A stretch of DNA of 47,361 nucleotides from Prevotella sp. UBA2444 (GCA_002342665.1 DDQK01000038.1:893-48253); one strand, 5' to 3'; shown: positions 34,296-43,122, counted from the first letter of the stretch. Numbers and translations: made by a program. Notes: generated by a model not told the origin, from the letters alone.

Positions 34296-34424
34296 GCCCC
34301 CTCCGAGATATGCCGGAAGCGCCCAGAAACGGGGGCCCTGACTTTCCTCGGAGGAAAGTAGAGGTTTGCTCCGGGGAAAGTCCGACTTTGCACGGAGCAA
34401 ACTCCCAGTTTGCCCGGAGGGGGC
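34296..34424. repeat. 129-bp foldback cluster of imperfect palindromes
   Basis: Perfect 10-bp inverted ends (GCCCCCTCCG at 34296-34305, CGGAGGGGGC at 34415-34424) enclose several palindromes: ACTTTCCTCGGAGGAAAGT, an 18-bp inverted pair built on GTTTGCTCCG, and CAAACT-CCC-AGTTTG. The units share an ACTTTG/CGGAG/CAAACT theme. GC content is higher than in the flanks. From 34425 to the lolD promoter I see nothing else. Confidence 0.8.
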
Positions 34425-34568
34425 TCGGAAGCCTTTTTCAAGTGCTGGGGGTATGTAAAGATATTTGGTTTAGAGCTTTTTCCCCCGTAACAATACGCGG
34501 TAGGAGTGAATTATTGCAGATTTCATGTAAAAATCGGGAGGTTATGATGTTATTCCAAAAAAAGTTTG

Positions 34569-34576
34569 TAACTTTG
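34569..34576 (+). promoter_or_regulatory. -7 box TAACTTTG for lolD
   Basis: TAACTTTG fits the consensus and ends 9 bp before the lolD ATG at 34586; no clear -33 box. The leader would be very short. Confidence 0.55.
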
Positions 34577-34585
34577 CCGCATATT

Positions 34586-35332
34586 ATGATAACGATTGAG
34601 AATATCCGAAAGAGTTTTGGGGCACTGGAGGTGCTCAAGGGCATTTCGCTCCATATAGAAAAAGGAGAGGTGGTGAGCATCGTGGGGCCGTCGGGCGCCG
34701 GCAAGACCACGCTGTTGCAGATTATCGGCACGCTCGACAAGCCCGACTCGGGGAGCGTGGTGGTGGACGGTATCGACACCAGCCGTTTGTCGCAGAAGAA
34801 GCTGAGTGACTTCCGCAATCAGCATTTGGGCTTTGTGTTTCAGTTCCATCAGCTGCTACCGGAATTTACAGCGCTGGAGAACATCATGATTCCGGCCTAT
34901 ATTGCCGGTGTCTCGCAGAAAGAGGCAAAAGCGCGTGCCAAGGAGCTGCTCGAATTCATGGGCCTGAGCGATCGTGCGAGTCATAAGCCCAGCGAACTGT
35001 CGGGTGGCGAGAAGCAGCGTGTGGCTGTGGCCCGTGCATTGGTGAACCATCCGGCCGTGATACTGGCTGACGAACCTTCTGGCTCACTCGATACAAAAAA
35101 CAAGGAGGAACTGCATCAGCTGTTCTTCGACCTGCGCGACAAGTTCGGTCAGACATTTGTCATTGTGACCCACGATGAAGGACTGGCATCGCTTACCGAC
35201 CGTACGATACATCTGAAGGACGGTCTTATCCTGGAAGATAGTGGGAAGAAGAGGCAGGAAGAAGAAATGGCTTTAAACGAGGAGGACAAGGACGATGCTG
35301 AAATTAGGGGATTATCAGACGTTGAGGATTAA
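34586..35332 (+). CDS. lolD: LolD-type ABC transporter ATP-binding protein
   Basis: 248 residues from the ATG at 34586; the frame is open far upstream but that part lies in the foldback repeat and promoter. Walker [10 protein letters not shown] (about 35), Q-loop [17 protein letters not shown] (about 83), signature [15 protein letters not shown] (about 138), Walker [13 protein letters not shown] (about 158) and the His switch IVTHD (about 193) are all present. The [13 protein letters not shown] segment is typical of LolD, which powers lipoprotein release from the inner membrane; no LolC/E gene is adjacent, so another MacB-like role remains possible. The acidic C-terminal 20 residues overlap the next gene by 38 bp. 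Confidence 0.88.
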   Translation: MITIENIRKSFGALEVLKGISLHIEKGEVVSIVGPSGAGKTTLLQIIGTLDKPDSGSVVVDGIDTSRLSQKKLSDFRNQHLGFVFQFHQLLPEFTALENIMIPAYIAGVSQKEAKARAKELLEFMGLSDRASHKPSELSGGEKQRVAVARALVNHPAVILADEPSGSLDTKNKEELHQLFFDLRDKFGQTFVIVTHDEGLASLTDRTIHLKDGLILEDSGKKRQEEEMALNEEDKDDAEIRGLSDVED

Positions 35333-35918
35333 AAAGCGTACGGACTATGGTCTGTACCTCGACGGGGGTGACGAGGGGAACATCCTCTTGCCCAACCGCT
35401 ACGTGACGCGCGACATGAGAATAGGTGACGAGATAGAGGTGTTTATCTATCTCGACCAGGACGAGCGTACCATCGCCACCACAGAGCACCCGATAGCCAA
35501 GGTGGGCGAATTCGCCTGGTTGGAGTGTGCCTGGACGAATGAGTACGGTGCCTTCCTGAACTGGGGACTCATGAAAGACCTCTTTTGTCCCTTCCGTGAG
35601 CAGAAGCAGCGCATGGAAAGAGGGAAGAAATACTATGTCTATATTATGGAAGACGAGAAGACTCACCGATTGATGGCTACTGCCAAGGTGGAGCGCTATC
35701 AGAAGAAGACGGCTCACGAGTTGGCACTCGATTTCTCTGAGCAGCTGTTGCGCTATCTCTATGAGCACGACGGGCATTGCGACTTAGGTGACAAATCGTC
35801 GGCAGAGGAGATAGCTGCGCGCTTTGGAGTGTCGAAAAAGATTTATAAACAGGCGGTCGGCGACCTCTACAAACGAAAGCTTATCAATATCGGCGAGGAT
35901 GGGTTGAGCCTTGTTTAG
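35295..35918 (+). CDS. CvfB-like S1 RNA-binding protein, short form
   Basis: 207 residues. Two S1-like domains are recognisable: about 1-65 ([20 protein letters not shown]) and about 70-135 ([21 protein letters not shown]), followed by a C-terminal winged-helix segment with [28 protein letters not shown]. CvfB proteins of Bacteroidetes that I recall are about 280 residues with a third S1-like domain before the winged helix; here the sequence passes straight from ATAKVERY to the linker of the winged helix, so that domain is missing. It starts 38 bp inside lolD. Its stop overlaps the convergent antiporter gene by 4 bp (TTAG). Confidence 0.85.
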   Translation: MLKLGDYQTLRIKKRTDYGLYLDGGDEGNILLPNRYVTRDMRIGDEIEVFIYLDQDERTIATTEHPIAKVGEFAWLECAWTNEYGAFLNWGLMKDLFCPFREQKQRMERGKKYYVYIMEDEKTHRLMATAKVERYQKKTAHELALDFSEQLLRYLYEHDGHCDLGDKSSAEEIAARFGVSKKIYKQAVGDLYKRKLINIGEDGLSLV

Positions 35919-38089
35919 CCCCTCTTCCTGTGAATCAACTGCGAGATCATCGTGTAGAGTGATGTCTCCTCATGGTGCTGGGCTTCAGTGAAGCTCATGT
36001 GGTCTTCCTTCGGGTCGCCGTACTGATCGGGGAAGATAATCATCAGATTCTTGCCAGAGAAATATTGCTGCAGTTCGTCGGGAAGCCGTTCGAGTGCATT
36101 CTTGTAGGAGATGGTACCCTTACGGGCAGTCACCACCACGAAGAGATGGTCCTCTTGGATGGTGGAAGCCAGACGTGGCAGTTCATTCCAGTGGACCATG
36201 GGCGTGTATTCGGCACGTACACTGGGATGACGGTTGTTGATGTATTCGGCGATAAGTACGAGCGACTCCTGACGCCCGTGGAACTGGATGCGACAGTCGA
36301 GCTGACCTGCCAAACGGCTGATGCGCTCAAGCCAACGGTGGAAACCTGGCTCGAACTCCGCACGGGAGGGTACTGCCACTTGGATGCGTCGCAGCGTGTT
36401 GAGTGGTTGTACGAAACGGATGAGCATAATCTGGCGGTTCAACCCGTTGTAGAGGCTCTGTATGAAGTCACCCCAGAATTTAGGGTTGCGCTCAGTGTGG
36501 ACATGCATGCCCATGACAATCTCAGAACAGTTGAATTCGCGGAAGGCGTGTTTGATGCCATTGGCAATATTCGAGGCCAGGCGCACCTGAGTCTGCATTC
36601 CCACCTCGGCTGCAGCGGCCTGTCGTTGCAGTTGCTCGAGCAGTTGGAGTCCCGTATCACGATTGCGTGCAGACTTTTCGTCGTCGTAGACCACGTTGAG
36701 GGCCACCAAACCGCGATTCAGTCGTTGGTTGCGGGTGAGCAGCGCCATACTGAGCAGTTGGGGTGCTATCTCGTGATATTTCACGCAGAGCAGTATCTTC
36801 TCGTCGTCGACGGGCGGGGCTGTGGTAGTAGTGCCACTCTCCGGACTGGGTATCTCAGGATAGGAGAGACTGTCGCGGTTCTGTGCCAATATGATTTGCC
36901 GTGAGGCATGGTCCGTCATGAGAGTGGAAATAACGCAGGTGACGAGAATCATCATCACTACGCCGTTGAGCATGTTGTCGTTGACCAGATAGACGCCAGG
37001 TGACAATTCGAGGCGCATGCCGACCATGACCATGGCGATGGCTCCTGCAGCATGGGCAGAGGTGAGGCCGAACATCATGTTACCGTCGCGCTGCGGCAAA
37101 CGGAACAACAGGCTCGAGATATAAGCAGCCAGGGCCTTGCCGAAAGTTCCAAAGAAGGCGATGAGCAGCACCACCCAGGCCACGTGCCATGAGGTGAACA
37201 CGGTGCGCACGTTGATGAGCATACCGACACCGATGAGGAAATATGGTATGAAGAGGGCGTTGCCGATGAATTCGATGCGGTTCATCAGGGCAGATACCTT
37301 AGGGATATATCTGTTCAGGATAAGGCCGGAGAGGAAAGCACCGAAGATGCCCTCGAGACCGATGGCAGCGGAGAGGGCAGCGGAGAGGAACATGATGGCG
37401 AGCACGAAGATGTACTGCATGACTGCATCGCTGTAGCGGCGCAGGAAATAGCGGGCCAGATGGGGGATGAGCCAGATGCTTCCGATGATGAATAAAGCCA
37501 GGCGCAGGATGAACCAGAGCCAGAAGAGAATGCCTGGCGTATCATTGTAGCCTCCGAAGGCCGCTGAGAGGGCGGCAATCATGACCAGTGAAAGGGAGAG
37601 GGAAATCATCGATGAGCCCACGGACAGCTGTACGGAGGGATGCTTCTGCAGTCCATAACGGCTGATGATGGGGTAGGCCACGAGGGTGTTCGAGGCCATG
37701 ATGCAGCCCAGGAGGAAAGCTGCCGGGTGACTGTAGCCAAGCATGGTGCTCGCCATGATGTAGGTAAGTACCAGGGGCACAAAGCAAGTGAGCAGGCCGA
37801 ACACCAGAAACTGGTTGGAGTTGCGCTTCACGCTTTCTAAATCCATCTCCAGTCCTGCGAGGAACATGATGTAGTAGAGGCCCACGCTGCCGAAAATCTC
37901 GAACGAGATGTCGCGCTCCAGGATGTCGAAACCGTATTGACCGATCATGACGCCTGCCAGTACCATGCCGATGATATGGGGGATGCGCAGCTTGCTCATG
38001 ATGATAGGGGCAAACAGGATAATCAACAGCACCACGAAGAAAATCAACGTGGGATCGGTGATGGGCAGGTATGAGGCCAATATTGTCAT
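35915..38089 (-). CDS. CPA2-type cation:proton antiporter with C-terminal USP-like domains
   Basis: 724 residues from the ATG at 38089. Residues about 1-405 contain around twelve hydrophobic segments of the Na+/H+ exchanger (KefB/CPA2) fold, with RIPHIIGMVLAGVMIGQYG and GLEGIFGAFLSGLILNR. The cytoplasmic part (about 430-724) resembles two universal-stress-protein-like domains, with NCSEIVMGMHVHTERNPKFW in the first, and not a TrkA-N domain. A potassium or sodium/proton exchanger controlled by a nucleotide is the family expectation. The -7 box is 8 bp before the ATG, and a REP-like hairpin lies where the -33 box would be. Confidence 0.88.
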   Translation of the reverse strand: MTILASYLPITDPTLIFFVVLLIILFAPIIMSKLRIPHIIGMVLAGVMIGQYGFDILERDISFEIFGSVGLYYIMFLAGLEMDLESVKRNSNQFLVFGLLTCFVPLVLTYIMASTMLGYSHPAAFLLGCIMASNTLVAYPIISRYGLQKHPSVQLSVGSSMISLSLSLVMIAALSAAFGGYNDTPGILFWLWFILRLALFIIGSIWLIPHLARYFLRRYSDAVMQYIFVLAIMFLSAALSAAIGLEGIFGAFLSGLILNRYIPKVSALMNRIEFIGNALFIPYFLIGVGMLINVRTVFTSWHVAWVVLLIAFFGTFGKALAAYISSLLFRLPQRDGNMMFGLTSAHAAGAIAMVMVGMRLELSPGVYLVNDNMLNGVVMMILVTCVISTLMTDHASRQIILAQNRDSLSYPEIPSPESGTTTTAPPVDDEKILLCVKYHEIAPQLLSMALLTRNQRLNRGLVALNVVYDDEKSARNRDTGLQLLEQLQRQAAAAEVGMQTQVRLASNIANGIKHAFREFNCSEIVMGMHVHTERNPKFWGDFIQSLYNGLNRQIMLIRFVQPLNTLRRIQVAVPSRAEFEPGFHRWLERISRLAGQLDCRIQFHGRQESLVLIAEYINNRHPSVRAEYTPMVHWNELPRLASTIQEDHLFVVVTARKGTISYKNALERLPDELQQYFSGKNLMIIFPDQYGDPKEDHMSFTEAQHHEETSLYTMISQLIHRKRG

Positions 38090-38097
38090 CTTGGGTG

Positions 38098-38105
38098 CAA
38101 AGATA
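38098..38105 (-). promoter_or_regulatory. -7 box TATCTTTG for the antiporter
   Basis: TATCTTTG on the minus strand, 8 bp before the ATG at 38089. The expected -33 position (about 38126) is inside the hairpin and has no TTTG. Confidence 0.5.
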
Positions 38106-38117
38106 CGATAATTTTCC

Positions 38118-38190
38118 AACACAGAGACACGGAGACGCAGAGATTTTTAATAAAAAAACAAAAAACTCTGCGTCTCCGTGTCTTTGTGTT
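38118..38190. repeat. REP-like 25-bp inverted repeat in a divergent promoter region
   Basis: AACACAGAGACACGGAGACG and five further bases (38118-38142) are repeated in inverse at 38166-38190 with 24 of 25 matches, around a 23-nt A/T loop. GC-rich arms with the motif GACACGGAGACGCAGAG resemble dispersed hairpin repeats seen in many genomes. It lies between two divergent start codons (38089 and 38245), so it is not placed like a terminator. Confidence 0.9.
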
Positions 38191-38202
38191 CCATATTTTA
38201 TA

Positions 38203-38210
38203 TAACTTTG
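38203..38210 (+). promoter_or_regulatory. -7 box TAACTTTG for asd
   Basis: TAACTTTG, 34 bp before the asd ATG. The nearest TTTG (38183-38186) is in the right arm of the hairpin at a 16-bp spacing, shorter than usual. Confidence 0.5.
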
Positions 38211-38244
38211 CAGCAAAATTCGAATTTTAAAGGTAAAAAGAGAA

Positions 38245-39258
38245 ATGAAAGTAGCTATTGTTGGCGCAAGTGGCGCCGTGGGGCAGGAGTTCCTGCGTAT
38301 TCTCGAAGAGAGAAATTTTCCGATGGACGAACTGGTACTGTTTGGCTCTGAGAGGAGCGCAGGCAGGAAATACACTTTCAAGGGTAAGGAGATTGAGGTG
38401 AAGCTATTGCAGCACAACGATGATTTCAAGGATATCGACATCGCCTTTACATCTGCTGGCGCCGGCACTTCGAAGGAGTTTGCTGAAACGATCACTAAGT
38501 ATGGTGCTGTGATGATCGACAACTCGAGCGCCTTCCGCATGGACAACGACGTGCCTCTGGTGGTGCCTGAGTGCAACGCAGAGGATGCCCTGAACCGCCC
38601 GCGTGGTATTATTGCCAATCCTAACTGCACGACTATCATGATGGTCGTGGTGCTCCAACCATTAGAGCAGCTGAGCCACATCAAGCGCATCCACGTGGCC
38701 TCTTATCAGAGTGCCTCTGGTGCAGGTGCTGCCGCTATGGCCGAACTGCAGCAACAGTACAAGGAGATGGTTGAAGAGGGTGAGGTGAAGACCGTGAAGA
38801 AATTCCCCCACCAGCTGGCCTACAACGTGATTCCCCAGATCGACGTGTTCCAGCCCAATGGCTATACGAAGGAGGAGATGAAGATGTACAACGAGACGCA
38901 GAAGATCATGCACACCGATGCCAAGTGCTCGGCTATGTGTGTACGTGTCTCTTCGCTGCGCTCCCACTCGGAATCCGTTTGGATAGAGACGGAGAGGCCC
39001 ATCAGTGTAGAGGAGGCGCAGAAGGCCATTGCCGCTGCTCCTGGCTGCACACTGAAGGACGATCCCTCGACCCTCACTTACCCCATGCCTCTGGAGACTG
39101 CAGGCAAGGATGATGTCTACGTGGGGCGTATCCGTAAGGATCTCTCCGACGATTGCGGCCTGACCTTCTGGCTCTCTGGCGACCAGATTCGCAAGGGTGC
39201 AGCCCTGAATGCGGTGCAGATAGCTGAGTATCTGGTAAAGGTGGGTAATGTTAAGTAA
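38245..39258 (+). CDS. asd: aspartate-semialdehyde dehydrogenase
   Basis: 337 residues, normal length. It reduces aspartyl phosphate to aspartate semialdehyde with NADPH, for lysine/diaminopimelate, methionine and threonine synthesis. The NADP motif [10 protein letters not shown] is at about 7-16; the catalytic cysteine is in [10 protein letters not shown] (about 130); [13 protein letters not shown] follows near 155; and the histidine-containing [14 protein letters not shown] near 233 completes the active site. Its 3' end overlaps the small lipoprotein gene by 11 bp. Confidence 0.97.
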   Translation: MKVAIVGASGAVGQEFLRILEERNFPMDELVLFGSERSAGRKYTFKGKEIEVKLLQHNDDFKDIDIAFTSAGAGTSKEFAETITKYGAVMIDNSSAFRMDNDVPLVVPECNAEDALNRPRGIIANPNCTTIMMVVVLQPLEQLSHIKRIHVASYQSASGAGAAAMAELQQQYKEMVEEGEVKTVKKFPHQLAYNVIPQIDVFQPNGYTKEEMKMYNETQKIMHTDAKCSAMCVRVSSLRSHSESVWIETERPISVEEAQKAIAAAPGCTLKDDPSTLTYPMPLETAGKDDVYVGRIRKDLSDDCGLTFWLSGDQIRKGAALNAVQIAEYLVKVGNVK

Positions 39259-39727
39259 GCGTTTGTTTTACAGGGCAGCTTGTCTGGCTGCCCTGATATT
39301 TTTTGCTTCCTGCGGCACTGGCGATGACGACGGCAGCAGGCTGGGGGAGCAGATTGTTGGTACATGGCAGCGTGCCGACCTTCAGATAGAGGGCGATACC
39401 GACTTTGCACCGGAGGACTTTAACAATGACTTGTTCATCTTCAACGGCGACGGCAGCTACAATGGGATGGTGAGGCAGGGCACCTGCAGCAGCATCAGCC
39501 GGTATGGCACCGTCATCTTTGAAGGTGAATATAAGTGTGACAACGCTAACCTGCGCATCGAGTTTGATGAAGATGGCACAAAGCGTAAAATCCTGGCACA
39601 GGTGGTGTCGTTCACCGACACAACGCTGCTGCTACAGTATAAGGATGATGATTACAACATCACCGTCCGACTGCTACTCAACTATTTGGGGAGGGACTAT
39701 TCTGCGTCAGATACCTCAGACGAATAA
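39248..39727 (+). CDS. small lipocalin-like lipoprotein
   Basis: 159 residues. The signal sequence has a lipobox ending FFASC near residue 22, and CGTGDDD after it is an acidic surface-export-type signal. The mature part ([51 protein letters not shown]) has the alternating strands and G-T-W start of lipocalin-like Bacteroidetes lipoproteins. No ligand is known. It starts 11 bp inside asd and its 3' end overlaps the convergent DUF4249 gene by 31 bp. Confidence 0.75.
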   Translation: MLSKRLFYRAACLAALIFFASCGTGDDDGSRLGEQIVGTWQRADLQIEGDTDFAPEDFNNDLFIFNGDGSYNGMVRQGTCSSISRYGTVIFEGEYKCDNANLRIEFDEDGTKRKILAQVVSFTDTTLLLQYKDDDYNITVRLLLNYLGRDYSASDTSDE

Positions 39728-40494
39728 TAGACATAGTTGACCACCGTCTCGCCATAGGCTGAGAAATATCCCAGGCACCCACCCGTGAAGTTCGCAAGCG
39801 GGTTGGTGCCTGTTGTATCCATCACCTGCATCGAGTAGAGGTAGTCGTAGGCCCGTTGGTTGATGGCTCGTATCTCTATTCGCAGTTTGTCACCGTCGTG
39901 GAGCACGTCGCTGCCACTTTCTCCCTCACGGAAGAAGTTGAACAGCTGCTGCAACTCCTTGTTGGGGTCGTTGCGGTCGCTCATCACTGCCCAGCGGTAG
40001 CCCACGTTGTTACGGTAGATGTGCATAAAGTACCAGTTGTCTTCGTTGGCCTGATCCTGTATGCGCAGATCGCCCATCTGGAACCACTCGGTGGTGATTT
40101 TCTTTCGGATGGTTTTGAAACTGTTCACTTTCGGGGCGCTCTGCATGGTGGAGGTGGAGGTGAAATGATGGCCGTCGACCGTGATGTCGATGGTGTATTC
40201 CACGCCTGGCGTGCCCTTGGCAGCACTGCGGTAGAAACCGTTGCGGGTATAGTTGAGCGTCTGGTGAGAGCCGTCGCTGCCTGCTATGGTGATGTCGGCC
40301 TCGCTGATATCGCTGCTGCCTGAGTTGTCGTCCATCGCATTGGTTGTACTCACGCGGGCCATCATGCCCGTGGATGTGACGGATGCTTCAACCACGTATT
40401 TGGGTTCGGTCGTGTGGTAGTCGATGTCGATGTCCTTCTCGCAGGAGGAAAAAAGCATCAGGGGCAGCAGGAGTCTGTATAGTGATGAGCGCAT
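39697..40494 (-). CDS. DUF4249 family lipoprotein
   Basis: 265 residues. Lipobox LFSSC followed by EKDIDID, an acidic surface-export-type signal. YVVEASVTSTGMMARVSTTNAM and a Gly/Tyr-rich C-terminal part match the DUF4249 family, whose genes usually pair with a TonB-dependent receptor, here only 5 bp upstream (the TonB gene ends at 40500). The family is thought to be an extracellular partner of the receptor; substrate unknown. Its 3' end overlaps the convergent lipoprotein gene. Confidence 0.85.
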   Translation of the reverse strand: MRSSLYRLLLPLMLFSSCEKDIDIDYHTTEPKYVVEASVTSTGMMARVSTTNAMDDNSGSSDISEADITIAGSDGSHQTLNYTRNGFYRSAAKGTPGVEYTIDITVDGHHFTSTSTMQSAPKVNSFKTIRKKITTEWFQMGDLRIQDQANEDNWYFMHIYRNNVGYRWAVMSDRNDPNKELQQLFNFFREGESGSDVLHDGDKLRIEIRAINQRAYDYLYSMQVMDTTGTNPLANFTGGCLGYFSAYGETVVNYVYYSSEVSDAE

Positions 40495-40499
40495 AAGCC

Positions 40500-42575
40500 T
40501 TAGAATTTGATGTTAAACGATACCGACGGCACAATGCCGAAGAGTGAGTATTGCTTGGCACGGGTTCGTGCGCCATTCTCGCTGTCTTCAAAGTTGATGA
40601 GGAAGGGATTGTAGCGGTTGTAGAGGTTGTAGATGCCGAACACCCACTCTGTCTCTACCTTTCTTTTGCCGCCTTCCGCATTTCTCTTTCCGCTTTTCAG
40701 CACGGCACTCACGTCCAGACGATGGTAGTCGGGCGCGCGGTAGCCATTGCGTTCGGAGTAGTAGTATATCCAGTTGTCGATAATCTGGTACTTGCCGCTT
40801 GGGGCAGTGAAAGCCTGTCCGCTGTTGAATACCCAGGCAGCATTGAGTGTCCATCTTTTGCTCAGACGGTACTGTGCCACGATGTTGATGTCGTGCCGGC
40901 GGTCATTGTTGGCATCGTACCACTCGCCTCCATTGATACCGTCGATACGGGTACGCGACCAAGCGAGGGTGTAGCCAATCCATCCCGTGAGGCGTCCAAT
41001 GTTCTTGCGGGCCAGCAACTCCACACCATAGGCCTTGCCCTCGCCTGGCAGCACGAGTCGTTCGATCTCTATTTCACTGCGGAAGGTCTTGCCGTCACGG
41101 TAGTCGAGCACGTTCTTAATCTTACGGAAGTAGCCTTCTAGTGAGAAGTCGTAGGTCTCGTCGGGTGTCATGGCGAATATACCAGCACTCACTTGGTCGG
41201 CTATCTCTGGTTCTACGATATTGCTGCTGATGGTGAAGCGGTCGAAGGGGGTGGTGGTGCTCTGATTGCGCAGGGCGTGGATATTCTGAGAGGTACGGGC
41301 GTAGGCCACTTTAAGATTGAGTAATGGAGAGATTGAGAAATTGAGGCTGGCTCGGGGCTCCCAGGTGATGTGGGTCCTGACAATTTGGTTTTTCTTGTAG
41401 TTATAGTACCAGTCGATGGAACCGTCGGGAGCGATGTCGTAGTAGAGAGAGCCTCCCAGGGGTGAGAACGCATTGAAACGCAGGCCTGCCGTGGCTGTCA
41501 GCCAGGGCCCAAGCTCGAAGGTGCCGTTGAGCCAGACTGCATTTTCCCAGGCGCGGCGCTGCTCTTTCTCATAGCGGCTAAGTACCTGATATTCTGCCGA
41601 CTTGACGTTCATGAGCGATGACTGTAAACCGGCCTTTAGTTCTTGCTGCCCCATCTGGATGTTGAAATCCTGACGGAAGGTGCCCTGACGGATATGTCCC
41701 TTATACCAGAGGTTCAGGCCCAGGAAGTCTACGCCATTGTCATTGTCGTACCCACTATATAATATGGTACTCTGAGCATTGGATCCGCCGTTGAAGTGAT
41801 GGAGCCACTTCAGACTGGCCGTCAGGTTGCGCCACTTGATGTCGACCATCTCCTCTATAGCTGTGCGGTCTTTGCCTGTGAAGAAGGAGAGGAACAACTG
41901 GTCGCGTCGGCTGATGTTCCAGTCTATCTTGGCATTGATGTCATAGAAGTAGAGCGTGTTGTCCTTGAAGTCTTTCGACAGTTTGAGGAATGCATCGAGG
42001 TAGGTGCGACGAGCAGTGACGAGCATCGAGAGCTTGTCCTTCACGATCGGGCCTTCCAGTGTGGCTTTGGCAGAGAGCAGTCCAATGGTGGCGCCTCCAT
42101 GCCATTGCTGCTTGTCACCCGTGCGGCCGCTGATGTCCAGTATAGCCGAAGAGGCACCTCCAAACTGCGCAGGCAACAGTCCTTTGTAGAGGGTGGCACT
42201 GCCGAGGGCATCGTCGTTGAAGGCGGAGAAGAGTCCTGCCAGATGGCCCACGTTGTAGACGGGTGCACCATCGAAGAGCACCATGTTTTGTGCCGATGTG
42301 CCGCCTCTTACTTGGAAACTGCTCGAAGCATCGCTCTCTGCCTTGATGCCTGGCAGCAGTTGGATGGAGCGCATGATGTCGTTCTCGCCAAAAAGCTGTG
42401 GGGCTGATGTCAGGTCGTCCAGTTGCAGCTGCTCTGCACCTGTCTGTATGTTCTGTAGTCGCTGGCGTGCGGAATTGGAGGTGACAATGACCTCCTCCAG
42501 TCGCTCGGTGCGAATGGTGTCTGTGTCGCCAGGGGCCGACAGAAGGGCTAAAAGTAGGATGTTTCCTGCAAACAT
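40500..42575 (-). CDS. TonB-dependent receptor paired with DUF4249, without N-terminal regulatory domain
   Basis: 691 residues from the ATG at 42575. The signal peptide is followed almost at once by the TonB-box-like LEEVIVTSNSARQRL and the plug (RSIQLLPGIK, FQVRGGTSAQNMVLFDGAPVYN), then a barrel. Receptors of this DUF4249-linked group usually carry a carboxypeptidase-regulatory domain of about 90 residues before the plug; none is present. The n-region of the signal peptide (MFAGNILLLALL) has no positive charge. The frame continues upstream with lysines (METSKKKITFAP), but that DNA is the promoter, whose -7 box ends 5 bp before the ATG. Confidence 0.85.
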   Translation of the reverse strand: MFAGNILLLALLSAPGDTDTIRTERLEEVIVTSNSARQRLQNIQTGAEQLQLDDLTSAPQLFGENDIMRSIQLLPGIKAESDASSSFQVRGGTSAQNMVLFDGAPVYNVGHLAGLFSAFNDDALGSATLYKGLLPAQFGGASSAILDISGRTGDKQQWHGGATIGLLSAKATLEGPIVKDKLSMLVTARRTYLDAFLKLSKDFKDNTLYFYDINAKIDWNISRRDQLFLSFFTGKDRTAIEEMVDIKWRNLTASLKWLHHFNGGSNAQSTILYSGYDNDNGVDFLGLNLWYKGHIRQGTFRQDFNIQMGQQELKAGLQSSLMNVKSAEYQVLSRYEKEQRRAWENAVWLNGTFELGPWLTATAGLRFNAFSPLGGSLYYDIAPDGSIDWYYNYKKNQIVRTHITWEPRASLNFSISPLLNLKVAYARTSQNIHALRNQSTTTPFDRFTISSNIVEPEIADQVSAGIFAMTPDETYDFSLEGYFRKIKNVLDYRDGKTFRSEIEIERLVLPGEGKAYGVELLARKNIGRLTGWIGYTLAWSRTRIDGINGGEWYDANNDRRHDINIVAQYRLSKRWTLNAAWVFNSGQAFTAPSGKYQIIDNWIYYYSERNGYRAPDYHRLDVSAVLKSGKRNAEGGKRKVETEWVFGIYNLYNRYNPFLINFEDSENGARTRAKQYSLFGIVPSVSFNIKF

Positions 42576-42580
42576 GGGTG

Positions 42581-42612
42581 CAAAGGTAATCTTTTTTTTG
42601 GAAGTTTCCAAA
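42581..42612 (-). promoter_or_regulatory. promoter of the TonB/DUF4249 pair, leaderless type
   Basis: Minus strand TTTG (42612-42609), a 20-bp spacer and TACCTTTG (42588-42581), then CACCC and the ATG at 42575. The leader would be absent or a few nucleotides. Confidence 0.8.
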
Positions 42613-42628
42613 AAAATCCTTACCTTTG
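42597..42628 (+). promoter_or_regulatory. promoter of the small lipoprotein gene
   Basis: TTTG at 42597-42600, a 20-bp spacer and TACCTTTG at 42621-42628. The two divergent -33 boxes lie in the inverted repeat TTTGGAA-GT-TTCCAAA (42597-42612). Confidence 0.8.
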
Positions 42629-42654
42629 TCGCTGTTTTACTAATTTATGTGCTT

Positions 42655-43122
42655 ATGAAGAAGATTTTTGTAGCCCTCGTGGCTTTGGTGGCACTTGGTG
42701 CATGCAGCAGCGAACCTAAGAAGTTTACTTATCGTGGTATACCAACCGATGTGCCATTTCAAGCATTCATCGATTCGCTGTCGGCCCGTGGCTTTGCCAT
42801 CGATTCTGCCAAGAGTGATTCTGCCATGACACGTGTGGTGATGGCCAAGGCTGGCGAGCTCTACCGTCTGATGTTAGCCCAGAAGAATGGCAAGTTGCAA
42901 GCCTTGCAGGAGAATTACAAAGTGTCGACCAACGATAGCACGCGTCAGCTCTGGCAACAGATGCGCGACCAGTTTGAGAAGGAACTGGGTGCCTGGCCCA
43001 ATATGCCTAAGCACGGCGATGACCACAAGATTGCAAAGTTCGAGGCCGATGGCGGCTTCATCACCCTCACACTGGAGAATACCTATACACCCACTCTCCA
43101 GGTGCTATACGAAATAAAGTAA
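42655..43122 (+). CDS. small lipoprotein, unknown
   Basis: 155 residues from the ATG at 42655, 26 bp after the -7 box; the frame is open further upstream but that part is the divergent receptor gene. Lipobox ALGACSS near residue 18. The mature part is mixed alpha/beta with a Lys/Gln-rich central helix and no motif I recognise. It is divergent from the TonB receptor and convergent with cdsA, whose stop is directly adjacent. Confidence 0.7.
   Translation: MKKIFVALVALVALGACSSEPKKFTYRGIPTDVPFQAFIDSLSARGFAIDSAKSDSAMTRVVMAKAGELYRLMLAQKNGKLQALQENYKVSTNDSTRQLWQQMRDQFEKELGAWPNMPKHGDDHKIAKFEADGGFITLTLENTYTPTLQVLYEIK

Noticed and set aside
34289..34585. 99-residue N-terminal extension of LolD
   Set aside because: It is encoded by the foldback repeat and the promoter; LolD homologues start at [12 protein letters not shown].
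37542..38690. 382-residue minus-strand frame through the antiporter start, hairpin and asd
   Set aside because: It covers the REP-like hairpin and the antisense of asd; the antiporter and asd frames have clear domains and promoters.
41313..41345. A further copy of the 8-bp repeat inside the DUF4249-linked receptor gene
   Set aside because: The similarity is real but short and in the opposite orientation to the gene, and the encoded residues (SLNFSISPLLNLKV) fit a normal receptor barrel strand.
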